The notes: generated by a model from the letters alone, not told the origin. A stretch of 37,914 bases of DNA from UBA3537 sp964219345 (GCA_964219345.1 CAXPPN010000036.1:1-37914), one strand, 5' to 3'; counted from the first letter of the stretch, positions 25,132-33,752 are shown. Program-made: numbers and translations.

Positions 25132-28100
25132 TTACAATTCTTCCCCTGTGAAAAGACGTAAATATCCATTGAATTTTTCCATTTCAGCTTTGATGAAATT
25201 TTTGTCTTCATATAAACTGATAGTGTCTACTAAACCTTTGTAGCGTTCAATATCGAAATAGACATTTTGAATATATTTGGATTGATTATCATCGGAAACT
25301 TGACCAAAATAGTTAAGATTTTCTTGATATTTCACTGCAACTTGTTGATAGAGCTCTCGTGCTTTTTCTTTTGCGTCTACTTCATAATAAGCTCCTATAA
25401 ATGGTTCAAGGAAAGTGTAGTATCCAAAAATATCAACGGGCATTTTTTCCATCGCCAACTCCGTAATTTCTTCGGCTTTGTCTAGTTGTTTTTCATTAAT
25501 AAGATCCTCAATCAATCGCGCCATATGCCCTCTGTATGTAATACTATTTCTTCGAGTTTCAACATCGTGATACACCTCTGGATTACCACTATTGCCCCAT
25601 TCCCAGTTTTTAATGAGGTCGTACATTTTTTCGGTATCAATTCGCCCCATAAATGGACTTCCTTTTTGAATAGGAGTTTTTATAGGAACAAGTTTGTATG
25701 CAATTCCATCTAATTGCAAATAGTCTTTCATCCAAATATAATCGTCATCACCAAAGGCTCCACCACTAAAATATATGGGACGTTCCCAGTTGTTTTGTGC
25801 AATGATATCGAGCATCATCATACGATTTTTCATAATGGCTTGCCCCGTAATTTTAATATCAATATAGTCCACAATTTTATCCGCATCTTTTGCTGCAACA
25901 ACGCCATTTTTTAGGACAGCTTCTTTATTTACAGGGATTCTGACATATTCTGTAGGGGCATAGTTTGCATTCAAATCTTGGTTACGTTGTCCTTTAGTTT
26001 GATAACCTTGTTGTTCTAAAATATAGCCGTATTTTGTTCGCTCGTCATCACTAGAAATAAAATCCATAAATTGATTAATTTCTAGCGTGTCTTTAGTCAC
26101 CACTTCTTTTATGATGTAATCACGAGTTCCCCATTTATATTGATCGTGTGTTAGTTTTGATGGTATTGGATCGCTATCATAGGCCTTTCGTTTCATTTGA
26201 TCGATATACCAATCCACATTAAAAAGACTTGTACATACCACACGGACATCTCTTCGAATTCCTTCAATCTCTTGTGCATACCAAAGTGGAAATGTATCAT
26301 TGTCTCCAATCGTAAAAATAATAGCATTTGGTGCACAGGATTCCAAATAATTTACGGCCATTGCATGAGCTGTTCTTCTATTGGAACGATCGTGATCATC
26401 CCAATTTTGACTAATTAAAATTCCAGGAACAGCAACAAGACATAAAACACTTATTAATGGTGCAATAAGTTTGGATTTGCTAAATGTTTGGAATTTATCA
26501 AAAAGTGCATAAACTCCAACCCCTATCCAAAGCGCAAAGACATAAAATGAACCTACCAAAGAATAGTCTCTTTCCCGAGGTTCAAAGGGTCTAACGTTGG
26601 TATAGACCTGTATGGCTATTCCAGTGAATAAGAAAAACACCAACATGCTCCAAAAGACTTTTTTATCTCTGTTGAAGACAAAAAACAAACCGATTAACCC
26701 CAATAATAATGGAAGTAAATAATACGTATTTCGAGCTTTATTGTTTAGAACATCGCTTGGGAGATTTTTTTGAGAAATACCTAAGAGATATTCATCAATA
26801 AAATTGATTCCTGTAAGCCAATTGCCATGCAAATCCATTTTTCCTTGAATATCGTCTTGACGTCCAGAGAAATTCCACATAAAATAGCGCCAATACATAT
26901 ACCCAATTTGATAATCAAATAAGTAATAAATATTATCAATTAATGACGGTTTTTCAATATCCAAATAACGTCCATAAGTTTTTAGAAAATCATTATAGCC
27001 TTCATAATCAATTTCACCTTCGGCAATTGCTTTTCTGAAGTTGTTTACGAGTCCACGAAGTTCGTTTTGCATGCTATATTCTGGTTTTATAGAAAACTCC
27101 AGAGCTCCAGAATATATCATATAATTTTCGGCATGTTCGCCGCTCCACATTCGTGGTAGAAGTGACCCATGATCACTATTATAATTTTGAATCGCATTTT
27201 CGTAATCATTCACAACGACATAGCGCCCAGATTTTTTATCTTTTTCATACTTCGGTTTATCATCAACATAAGGTTGATTTTCATCTAATCCAGCATATTG
27301 ATCGGTAAACTGTGGCCCATAAAACAAATGTGTTTTGGGGTATTGTTCCAAATTATAATACGCCAATAATTCACGCGCACTGGAGGGGTTGTTTTCATTG
27401 ACTGGGACATTGGCATTGGCACGAATGGGAAGCATCAGCCATGAAGAAAATCCAATCATCAAAAAAGTTAAACAAAGTAAAAAAGTGTTTAACTTTTTTG
27501 AGTAATTTTTAAGATTCATAAGATTGTAAATAAATCCTAAAATGAAATATAAAATCAAACAAATCAATAAACTAATAGCAGTCTCATAATGACCAATTAA
27601 TGTACCTGAAATCACAACAGAAAAAGCATAACACCACCATTCCTTTTTTGTAAAGCTTGGTTTTTCAGAATTTGTTTTATTTAACACATATAATCCATAA
27701 AAGACAATTTGAAAAATAATTAGAGATGCAATTATAGTTCCAGAATTAAAAGGTAATCCAACACTATTGACAAAGAAAATTTCAAGTGCACTGAAATAAC
27801 GTAAAATATTTGGCGCTAGGAGTTTAAAAACAAACAATAAAATGGCAATAACAACGATGTTTGCAAGAATAAAATTCTTTGGTGTAATGGTTTTATAGTT
27901 CTTGAAATAGTACAAAAGACCTATGGCTGGGATAGTTAAAAGCCCCATAAAATGAACACCAAATGAAAGTCCTACAATAAAAGAAATCAAAATCAGCCAG
28001 CGGTTGCCTCTTGGAGTATTCATATCCGCCTCCCAGCGAAGCCCTAAATAAAACATTACGGCCATTATTAGAGTAGCCATCGCATACACTTCTGTTTCTA

Positions 28101-28527
28101 CTGCATTGAACCAAAAAGAATCTGTAAATGCAAAAGATAGACTCCCCACAAAAGCAGCTCCCAAAATAGCGGCTTTTTTATTGCTATTAAGCTCAGTTTC
28201 TTTACCAGCTATGTTTTGTAACAACAAAACAATAGTCCAAAACATAAAAAGAATAGTAAAAGCACTAGCAGCAGCACTCATCATATTAAGAACAAGCCCG
28301 ATTTGCGCAGGTTCTGAAGCAAAAATAGAGAAAAATGCACCCAACATTTGAAACAATGGCGCTCCAGGCGGGTGGCCAACTTCAAGTTTGGAAGAGGTTA
28401 AAATATACTCTCCTGTATCCCAAAATCCAACAGTCGGTTCTACAGTTAAAGTGTAGGTTAGAAATGCGATACCAAATGCAACCCATCCCAAAATGAGGTT
28501 CCATTGTTTAAAATTAAAATTCGCCAT
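25132..28527 (-). CDS. DUF2723 large membrane protein, probable GT-C-type glycosyltransferase
   Basis: A 1131-residue protein (from ATG 28527). The N-terminal half has about twelve or more membrane helices; the C-terminal half is soluble and ends in TPR-like helices (roughly the last 120 residues). The first loop has GFWDTGEY (D37, E40) and GHPPGAPL (H52-P54), which resembles the acidic motif and HPP segment of PMT/ArnT-type GT-C glycosyltransferases. DUF2723 proteins are annotated as glycosyltransferase family 117; the acceptor is not known to me and a role in cell-envelope or protein glycosylation is inference. Other in-frame ATGs at 28548 and 28533 would add 7 or 2 residues; 28527 (MANFNFKQWN) is preferred. 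The start lies within a large inverted repeat. Confidence 0.85.
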   Translation of the reverse strand: MANFNFKQWNLILGWVAFGIAFLTYTLTVEPTVGFWDTGEYILTSSKLEVGHPPGAPLFQMLGAFFSIFASEPAQIGLVLNMMSAAASAFTILFMFWTIVLLLQNIAGKETELNSNKKAAILGAAFVGSLSFAFTDSFWFNAVETEVYAMATLIMAVMFYLGLRWEADMNTPRGNRWLILISFIVGLSFGVHFMGLLTIPAIGLLYYFKNYKTITPKNFILANIVVIAILLFVFKLLAPNILRYFSALEIFFVNSVGLPFNSGTIIASLIIFQIVFYGLYVLNKTNSEKPSFTKKEWWCYAFSVVISGTLIGHYETAISLLICLILYFILGFIYNLMNLKNYSKKLNTFLLCLTFLMIGFSSWLMLPIRANANVPVNENNPSSARELLAYYNLEQYPKTHLFYGPQFTDQYAGLDENQPYVDDKPKYEKDKKSGRYVVVNDYENAIQNYNSDHGSLLPRMWSGEHAENYMIYSGALEFSIKPEYSMQNELRGLVNNFRKAIAEGEIDYEGYNDFLKTYGRYLDIEKPSLIDNIYYLFDYQIGYMYWRYFMWNFSGRQDDIQGKMDLHGNWLTGINFIDEYLLGISQKNLPSDVLNNKARNTYYLLPLLLGLIGLFFVFNRDKKVFWSMLVFFLFTGIAIQVYTNVRPFEPRERDYSLVGSFYVFALWIGVGVYALFDKFQTFSKSKLIAPLISVLCLVAVPGILISQNWDDHDRSNRRTAHAMAVNYLESCAPNAIIFTIGDNDTFPLWYAQEIEGIRRDVRVVCTSLFNVDWYIDQMKRKAYDSDPIPSKLTHDQYKWGTRDYIIKEVVTKDTLEINQFMDFISSDDERTKYGYILEQQGYQTKGQRNQDLNANYAPTEYVRIPVNKEAVLKNGVVAAKDADKIVDYIDIKITGQAIMKNRMMMLDIIAQNNWERPIYFSGGAFGDDDYIWMKDYLQLDGIAYKLVPIKTPIQKGSPFMGRIDTEKMYDLIKNWEWGNSGNPEVYHDVETRRNSITYRGHMARLIEDLINEKQLDKAEEITELAMEKMPVDIFGYYTFLEPFIGAYYEVDAKEKARELYQQVAVKYQENLNYFGQVSDDNQSKYIQNVYFDIERYKGLVDTISLYEDKNFIKAEMEKFNGYLRLFTGEEL

Positions 28528-28557
28528 GGTCATAAATTTGTAGTACATGGCGAATTT
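28517..28557 (-). repeat. 12-bp perfect inverted repeat spanning the DUF2723 start codons
   Basis: AAATTCGCCATG at 28517-28528 and CATGGCGAATTT at 28546-28557 are exact inverse copies separated by 17 bp. In the minus-strand mRNA this would be a 12-bp hairpin. The ATG at 28548 lies in one arm and the ATG at 28527 in the other. It could be an operator or an RNA structure that controls start-codon access. Confidence 0.7.
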
Positions 28558-28595
28558 AATAATAATTAGATTTAAATATTAATTTTAAAAAAATA

Positions 28596-28626
28596 TTTGT
28601 GCAACCAAAGTTTTGTTCTAAATTTG
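28596..28626 (+). promoter_or_regulatory. tRNA-Gln promoter, perfect Bacteroidota consensus
   Basis: TTTG at 28596-28599, a 19-nt spacer, then TAAATTTG at 28619-28626. Both boxes and the spacing match the Bacteroidota housekeeping sigma consensus. Transcription should begin near 28630, 14 nt before the tRNA. Confidence 0.85.
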
Positions 28627-28643
28627 CATCCTCATTACGAGAA

Positions 28644-28716
28644 TGGCCCATGGTGTAACTGGCAACACGTCTGGTTTTGGTCCAGAAGAGTCTAGGTTCG
28701 AGCCCTAGTGGGCCAA
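28644..28716 (+). tRNA. tRNA-Gln, anticodon TTG
   Basis: A 73-nt cloverleaf. The acceptor stem is TGGCCCA (28644-28650) with TGGGCCA (28709-28715) and discriminator A at 28716. The D stem is GTGT/ACAC (28653-28656, 28665-28668). The anticodon stem is TCTGG/CCAGA (28670-28674, 28682-28686) with loop TTTTGGT and anticodon TTG at 28677-28679. The T arm is CTAGG, TTCGAGC, CCTAG (28692-28708). The U1-A72 pair is a known glutamine identity feature. The 3' CCA is not encoded. It is a single-gene unit with its own promoter and terminator. Confidence 0.97.
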
Positions 28717-28724
28717 CAAAAAAA

Positions 28725-28750
28725 GCTTCAACTTATGTTGAAGCTTTTTT
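28725..28750 (+). terminator. Intrinsic terminator of the tRNA-Gln gene
   Basis: GCTTCAAC (28725-28732), loop TTAT, GTTGAAGC (28737-28744) form an 8-bp stem followed by six T's (28745-28750). Seven A's before the stem could extend it and let it work on the other strand as well. Confidence 0.9.
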
Positions 28751-28786
28751 ATTTTGAAAAAATAATTCAATAAAGTGCGCTAAAAC

Positions 28787-28818
28787 TTGCATAAATTCTC
28801 TTTTATCCCTTATATTTG
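28787..28818 (+). promoter_or_regulatory. Probable rimP-nusA-infB promoter
   Basis: TATATTTG at 28811-28818 is an exact TAnnTTTG match; TTG at 28787-28789 lies 21 nt upstream, slightly longer than the 19-nt ideal. It is the only good candidate between the tRNA terminator and rimP, giving a leader of about 55 nt. Confidence 0.55.
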
Positions 28819-28843
28819 CAGCGTAGAACGGAAAAAATAAAGT

Positions 28844-28869
28844 GAGGGGACGAAAAGTCCCCTCTTTTT
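28844..28869 (+). promoter_or_regulatory. Terminator-like hairpin in the rimP-nusA-infB leader
   Basis: GAGGGGAC (28844-28851), loop GAAAA, GTCCCCTC (28857-28864), then five T's. The stem is 8 perfect base pairs with six G-C pairs, and the U tract is right behind it; it ends 7 nt before the rimP ATG. It looks like an intrinsic terminator or attenuator placed after the operon's own promoter. Since NusA acts on pausing and termination, feedback by attenuation is an attractive inference. No competing antiterminator stem was evident in the short leader. Confidence 0.65.
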
Positions 28870-28876
28870 ATACCAA

Positions 28877-29341
28877 ATGTTTAGAGACAGTGTAAAAGAG
28901 TTTTTGGAGGAAGGCCTTGAAAAAAGACCCGATTTGTTTCTTATTGATTTTGAAATTTTGGAGGGAAACAAAATCCGTATCATTATTGATGGGGATAAGG
29001 GTGTTTTGGTAGAAGACTGTATGTATGTGAGTCGTTCCATAGAGCACAACCTTGATCGCGAGGAGCAAGACTTTTCATTAGAAGTTTCTTCAGCAGGAGC
29101 AACAACGCCTTTGATACACCACCGCCAGTATAAAAAAAATATTGGACGTACGCTAAAACTCAAAACTGTAGAAAATAAAAAATATGAAGCGGTATTAACA
29201 GCTGCAGATACAAAAGAAATTGTTTTGGAATGGAAAGCCAGAGAGCCAAAACCCATTGGGAAAGGCAAAGTAACAGTTCAAAAAATGGCAACAATACCGT
29301 ACCAAAACATAGAAAAAGCGCAAGTAAAATTAGTATTTTAA
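28877..29341 (+). CDS. rimP: Ribosome maturation factor RimP
   Basis: Assists late 30S subunit assembly. 154 residues, the usual length. The N-terminal alpha/beta domain (about 1-80) ends with LEVSSAGATTPL, the position of the family signature EVSSPG; the Pro to Ala change looks normal for this phylum. The C-terminal SH3-like domain (about 85-154) begins KKNIGRTLKLKT. It is the first gene of the rimP-nusA-infB operon, with 15 bp to nusA, the same order as in most bacteria. The leader hairpin just upstream is the likely control point. Confidence 0.93.
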   Translation: MFRDSVKEFLEEGLEKRPDLFLIDFEILEGNKIRIIIDGDKGVLVEDCMYVSRSIEHNLDREEQDFSLEVSSAGATTPLIHHRQYKKNIGRTLKLKTVENKKYEAVLTAADTKEIVLEWKAREPKPIGKGKVTVQKMATIPYQNIEKAQVKLVF

Positions 29342-29356
29342 GAGAAGAACTATATT

Positions 29357-30589
29357 ATGGAAAATTTAGCATTAATCGATTCGTTTTCGGAGTTTAAAGA
29401 TGATAAACTCATAGACCGTGTGACCCTTATGGCCATTTTAGAGGATGTTTTTAGAAATGCCTTAAAAAAGAAATTTGGAGACGATGACAACTTCGATATC
29501 ATTATTAATCCCGACAAAGGAGATTTGGAAATATGGCGCAATAGAATTGTTGTTGCAGATGGCGAGGTTGAAAATGAAAACCAAGAAATTTCATTAAGTG
29601 AAGCACAGAAAATTGAACCCGATTTTGAAGTAGGTGAAGATGTTTCGGAAGAAGTAAAGCTATTTGATTTGGGGAGAAGATCCATTTTGGCTTTACGTCA
29701 AAATCTAATTTCGAAGATTCAAGAACACGACAATACCAATATTTACAAGCAATTCAAGGATCTTGAAGGAGAAATATACACTGCTGAGGTACACCATATT
29801 CGCCATCGTGCAGTAATTTTATTGGATGATGAAGGCAACGAATTAATTTTACCAAAAGACAAGCAAATTCCATCAGATTTTTTCAGAAAAGGAGAAAACG
29901 TACGTGGAATTATTGAATGTGTAGAGCTGAAAGGTAACAAACCAAATATTGTTTTGTCAAGAACAGCACCAGCATTTTTGGAAAAATTATTTGAACAAGA
30001 AATTCCAGAAGTATTTGATGGGCTTATTTCTGTTAAAAATGTGGTTAGAATCCCTGGCGAAAAAGCAAAAGTTGCTGTGGACTCTTACGACGACAGAATT
30101 GACCCTGTTGGCGCCTGTGTTGGAATGAAAGGATCACGAATTCATGGTATTGTTAGAGAATTAGGCAATGAAAACATAGATGTGATAAATTATACAAACA
30201 ATTTGCAGTTATATATTACCAGAGCTCTTAGTCCTGCACGTGTTACCTCTATAAAAATTGACGAAGAAAACAAACGTGCAGAGGTAATTCTCAAACCAGA
30301 AGAAGTTAGTAAAGCAATTGGACGCGGGGGACATAATATCCGTCTTGCAGGACGCCTTACGGGTTACGAAATAGATGTCTTTAGAGAAGGTGTTGAAGAA
30401 GATGTTGAGCTTTCAGAATTTTCTGATGAAATCGAAGCGTGGATTATTGATGAATTTGCAAAAGCAGGTTTGGATACTGCCAAAAGTGTTTTGGAACAGG
30501 ATGTCAAAGACCTTGTAAAGCGTACAGATTTAGAAGAAGAAACAATAGACGATGTGATTCGAATCTTAAAAGAAGAATTCGAAGATTAA
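29357..30589 (+). CDS. nusA: Transcription termination/antitermination factor NusA
   Basis: RNA polymerase-binding factor that affects pausing, termination and antitermination. 410 residues: N-terminal RNAP-binding domain (about 1-125), S1 domain (about 132-200), KH1 (with G252-A-C-V-G-M-K-G259) and KH2 (IGRGGHN, G322-G325). The protein ends after a short acidic helical tail; the two acidic repeats of the E. coli protein are absent, as usual outside Proteobacteria. The tail (EEETIDDVIRILKEEFED) is strongly acidic. Second gene of the operon; 76 bp precede infB. Confidence 0.95.
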   Translation: MENLALIDSFSEFKDDKLIDRVTLMAILEDVFRNALKKKFGDDDNFDIIINPDKGDLEIWRNRIVVADGEVENENQEISLSEAQKIEPDFEVGEDVSEEVKLFDLGRRSILALRQNLISKIQEHDNTNIYKQFKDLEGEIYTAEVHHIRHRAVILLDDEGNELILPKDKQIPSDFFRKGENVRGIIECVELKGNKPNIVLSRTAPAFLEKLFEQEIPEVFDGLISVKNVVRIPGEKAKVAVDSYDDRIDPVGACVGMKGSRIHGIVRELGNENIDVINYTNNLQLYITRALSPARVTSIKIDEENKRAEVILKPEEVSKAIGRGGHNIRLAGRLTGYEIDVFREGVEEDVELSEFSDEIEAWIIDEFAKAGLDTAKSVLEQDVKDLVKRTDLEEETIDDVIRILKEEFED

Positions 30590-30602
30590 AATTTTAATTA
30601 TA

Positions 30603-30632
30603 TTGGCACCCAGATTACATCATCTGCGCCAA
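30603..30632 (+). promoter_or_regulatory. Predicted RNA hairpin between nusA and infB
   Basis: TTGGC (30603-30607) pairs with GCCAA (30628-30632), and CAGAT (30611-30615) pairs with ATCTG (30622-30626), with a small ACC/C internal loop and a TACATC apical loop: ten base pairs in all. It has no U tract, so it is not a terminator. It could be an RNase processing site or a translational control element for IF2 (inference). Confidence 0.4.
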
Positions 30633-30665
30633 ATTTTAATAGAAAAAAAATAACGAAGGCAATTT

Positions 30666-33308
30666 ATGGCTGATATCATTAGATTAAGTAAAGTATTGAG
30701 GGAGTTGAACATTTCAATGGATCGTGCTATTGACTTTTTGGAGTCAAAAAACATTGAAATTGAAAAACGACCAACCACTAAAATTTCTGCTGAAGTATAC
30801 GAATTACTTTCAGGGGAGTTTCAAACTGATGCTAGCAAAAAAGTTGCCTCCAAAGAAGTTGGTCAAGCAAAGCAAAAAGAAAAAGAAGCTTTGCGTTTGC
30901 AAAGAGAAGAAGAGGAAGCTCGAAAAAAAGAAGAAGAGGCCAAGAAAGTAATTAAAGCTAAAACGACTTTTGAAGGCCCAAAAAAAGTTGGAAAAATTGA
31001 TTTAAATCCAGCAAAACCTAAGTCTGAGCCAAAACCAAAACCCGAAGTGCCAAAAGCGGAAGAGAAACCAAAAAAAGATGAAGCAAAGAAAGTTGAAAAG
31101 TCTCCGCCAAAACCAACCAATGAAGAGCCTGCCAAGGAGACTTCAAAAGGGGATGTTAAATCTGGAAAAGTAGAAACACAATACGCAAAATTATCAGGTC
31201 CAAAATCAACAGGTCAAACTATTGATTTGTCTCAATTTAACAAACCAAAAAAGGATTCATCAACAAAAGAATCTGAAAAGTCTCGAAATTCAGATTCGAG
31301 GAAAAAACGCAAAAGAATTAGTAAAGTTGATGGAGGAAATCAAGCTCAAAAGCCTCGTTTGAATAAAGGAAGAAATCAAAAACCTAGTGTTCCAAAAGTT
31401 GAGCCAACAGCAGAAGAAGTTCAAAAACAAGTACGAGAAACACTAGAAAAACTTCAGGGGAAATCGTCCAAAGGGAAAGGCGCAAAATACAGAAGAGATA
31501 AGCGTGACCAACACCGTCAGCAAACAGAAAAAGACTTAGAACAGCAAGCAATAGAAAGCAAAACACTAAAAGTTACTGAATTTGTAACCGCTAATGAAGT
31601 TGCTACCATGATGGACGTTTCAGTTACAGAAATTATATCTGCTTGTATGTCTTTGGGCATGATGGTAACTATGAATCAAAGGCTTGATGCAGAAACCCTA
31701 TCAATTGTTGCAGAAGAATTTGGTTATACGGTTGATTTTGTAACCGCAGACATAGATGAAATTATTGAAGAGGTAGAAGATAAGGAGGAAGATTTACTAG
31801 AACGTGCTCCAATTGTTACAGTAATGGGACATGTAGATCATGGTAAAACATCACTACTCGATTATATCAGAGAAGAAAATGTAATTGCTGGAGAATCAGG
31901 AGGCATTACACAGCATATTGGTGCCTATGGAGTAACATTAGCTTCTGGACAAAAGATTGCATTTTTAGATACACCTGGTCACGAGGCCTTTACTGCAATG
32001 CGTGCAAGAGGTGCTCAAGTTACAGATATTGCCATTATTGTTATTGCCGCAGACGATAACATTAAGCCACAAACTAAAGAAGCAATTTCGCATGCTCAAG
32101 CCGCTGGCGTTCCTATAGTTTTTGCAATAAATAAAGTAGATTTACCAACTGCAAATCCAGATAAAATAAAAGAAGGACTTGCCAATATGAACCTTATGGT
32201 TGAAGACTGGGGTGGAAAAATTCAATCTCATGATATCTCTGCAAAAAATGGAGACGGTGTACAAGAATTATTAGAAAAAGTACTTCTTGAAGCAGAATTA
32301 TTAGAACTTAAAGCAAACCCAAATAAAGCTGCCGTTGGAACCATAGTTGAAGCCTTTTTGGATAAAGGCCGAGGTTATGTCTCAACAGTTTTAGTACAGG
32401 CTGGAACATTACGCATTGGAGATTATGTCCTTGCAGGAAAAAATAGTGGAAAAATCAAAGCCATGCAAGACGAACGAGGACATGAAGTCAGCGAAGCTGG
32501 TCCCTCCACACCAATCTCTATACTTGGCTTGGATGGCGCCCCACAAGCAGGTGATAAATTCAATGTCTTCAAAGACGAAAGAGAAGCCAAGCAAATTGCT
32601 GCAAAACGTACACAATTACAACGTGAACAATCTGTACGTACTCAACGACATATTACATTAGATGAAATTGGAAGACGTATTGCACTTGGTGATTTTAAAG
32701 AATTGAACATTATATTAAAAGGAGATGTAGATGGTTCTGTTGAAGCACTTACAGATTCTTTCCAAAAACTATCAACTGAAGAAATTCAAGTTAATATCAT
32801 ACATAAAGCAGTAGGAGCAATTACTGAAAGTGATGTGCTCTTAGCCTCAGCTTCAGACGCCATAATTATCGGATTTAATGTTCGGCCAATGGGTAATGCT
32901 CGACAAATTGCCGAAAAAGAAGAAATTGATATCCGAATGTACTCCATTATTTATGACGCTATAAATGATTTGAAAGATGCCATGGAAGGAATGCTATCTC
33001 CTGAATTTAAAGAAGAAATTACAGGTTCTGCAGAGATTAGAGAAACATTTAAAATCTCAAAAATTGGAACAATTGCTGGATGTATGGTTACCAATGGTAA
33101 AATCTTTAGGAATTCCAAAATTCGTATCATTAGAGAAGGTGTTGTTATTTACACAGGTGAATTAGCATCATTAAAACGTTTTAAAGACGATGCAAAAGAA
33201 GTGTCAAAAGGTTATGATTGTGGAATGCAAATTAAAAACTACAACGACATCCAACTAGGAGATGTGTTTGAAGCGTTTCAAGAAGTTGCTGTTAAAAAGA
33301 AATTGTAG
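30666..33308 (+). CDS. infB: Translation initiation factor IF-2
   Basis: GTPase that brings initiator tRNA to the 30S subunit. 880 residues. There is an IF2N-type domain at the start (about 1-55), a long Lys/Glu/Pro-rich linker (about 55-300), a second IF2N domain (about 300-360), then the GTPase with G1 GHVDHGKT (388-395), G3 DTPGHE (435-440) and G4 NKVD (489-492), and domains II to IV. Within the linker the motif GPKxxGxIDL followed by KP occurs twice (104-118 and 178-194). ATG 30666 is the natural start. Last gene of the operon; the stop is 25 bp from the convergent SPOR gene stop. Confidence 0.96.
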   Translation: MADIIRLSKVLRELNISMDRAIDFLESKNIEIEKRPTTKISAEVYELLSGEFQTDASKKVASKEVGQAKQKEKEALRLQREEEEARKKEEEAKKVIKAKTTFEGPKKVGKIDLNPAKPKSEPKPKPEVPKAEEKPKKDEAKKVEKSPPKPTNEEPAKETSKGDVKSGKVETQYAKLSGPKSTGQTIDLSQFNKPKKDSSTKESEKSRNSDSRKKRKRISKVDGGNQAQKPRLNKGRNQKPSVPKVEPTAEEVQKQVRETLEKLQGKSSKGKGAKYRRDKRDQHRQQTEKDLEQQAIESKTLKVTEFVTANEVATMMDVSVTEIISACMSLGMMVTMNQRLDAETLSIVAEEFGYTVDFVTADIDEIIEEVEDKEEDLLERAPIVTVMGHVDHGKTSLLDYIREENVIAGESGGITQHIGAYGVTLASGQKIAFLDTPGHEAFTAMRARGAQVTDIAIIVIAADDNIKPQTKEAISHAQAAGVPIVFAINKVDLPTANPDKIKEGLANMNLMVEDWGGKIQSHDISAKNGDGVQELLEKVLLEAELLELKANPNKAAVGTIVEAFLDKGRGYVSTVLVQAGTLRIGDYVLAGKNSGKIKAMQDERGHEVSEAGPSTPISILGLDGAPQAGDKFNVFKDEREAKQIAAKRTQLQREQSVRTQRHITLDEIGRRIALGDFKELNIILKGDVDGSVEALTDSFQKLSTEEIQVNIIHKAVGAITESDVLLASASDAIIIGFNVRPMGNARQIAEKEEIDIRMYSIIYDAINDLKDAMEGMLSPEFKEEITGSAEIRETFKISKIGTIAGCMVTNGKIFRNSKIRIIREGVVIYTGELASLKRFKDDAKEVSKGYDCGMQIKNYNDIQLGDVFEAFQEVAVKKKL

Positions 33309-33333
33309 GTCAACAATTTCAAATTCTTAAAAC

Positions 33334-33705
33334 TTAATTTTGTTTTGGAGTGAAAGGGAATGCATTTGGATATTCTTTTTTAACAACTTTTAATGCACGG
33401 TCGGCTTCTATTTTTGTTCTGAAATTCCCTATCCAAATTTTATAGTTTGGAGTCTCGTATTTCATTTCCGAATTGTAGCCTACAAAAGCAGACCGAAAAG
33501 AGGCCAAAGTATGCTCTGCACCAGACCTTGGCCCACTATAAATTTGAATTTTTATATAATTTTTAGAATTATTGACTTCCTTTTTTAAAGCCAATAAGCG
33601 ATTTAGCGCTTCACTTTTTTGAATCTTTACAATTCCCTCTTGTGCAAATAAAGGTGTTGAAAATAAAGTAGTTATAAAAAATAACTTATATAAATAATGT
33701 TTCAT
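33334..33705 (-). CDS. Secreted SPOR-domain protein
   Basis: 123 residues with a Sec signal peptide (hydrophobic 6-19, probable cleavage after LFAQ) and a C-terminal SPOR-like domain (about 48-118: YIKIQIYSGPRSGAEHTLASF and YKIWIGNFRTKIEADRALKVVKKEYPNAF). SPOR domains bind glycan strands of peptidoglycan that lack stem peptides, often at the division septum. The protein has no membrane anchor and no other domain, so it is a free periplasmic SPOR module. A TACATTTG box with TTTG 17 nt upstream precedes it. It stands alone between infB and the alternative complex III operon. Confidence 0.85.
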   Translation of the reverse strand: MKHYLYKLFFITTLFSTPLFAQEGIVKIQKSEALNRLLALKKEVNNSKNYIKIQIYSGPRSGAEHTLASFRSAFVGYNSEMKYETPNYKIWIGNFRTKIEADRALKVVKKEYPNAFPFTPKQN

Positions 33706-33723
33706 ATTTCACTGTTGATTTTA

Positions 33724-33752
33724 CAAATGTAAATGATTAAAATTAAAACAAA
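33724..33752 (-). promoter_or_regulatory. Promoter of the SPOR-domain gene
   Basis: On the minus strand TTTG (33752-33749), 17 nt, then TACATTTG (33731-33724), matching the Bacteroidota boxes with slightly short spacing; the -7 box ends 18 nt before the ATG. Confidence 0.5.

Noticed and set aside
28810..29268. A 152-codon minus-strand frame opposite rimP
   Set aside because: Serine/phenylalanine-rich translation without motifs; it overlaps the rimP leader and coding region, and rimP is clear.
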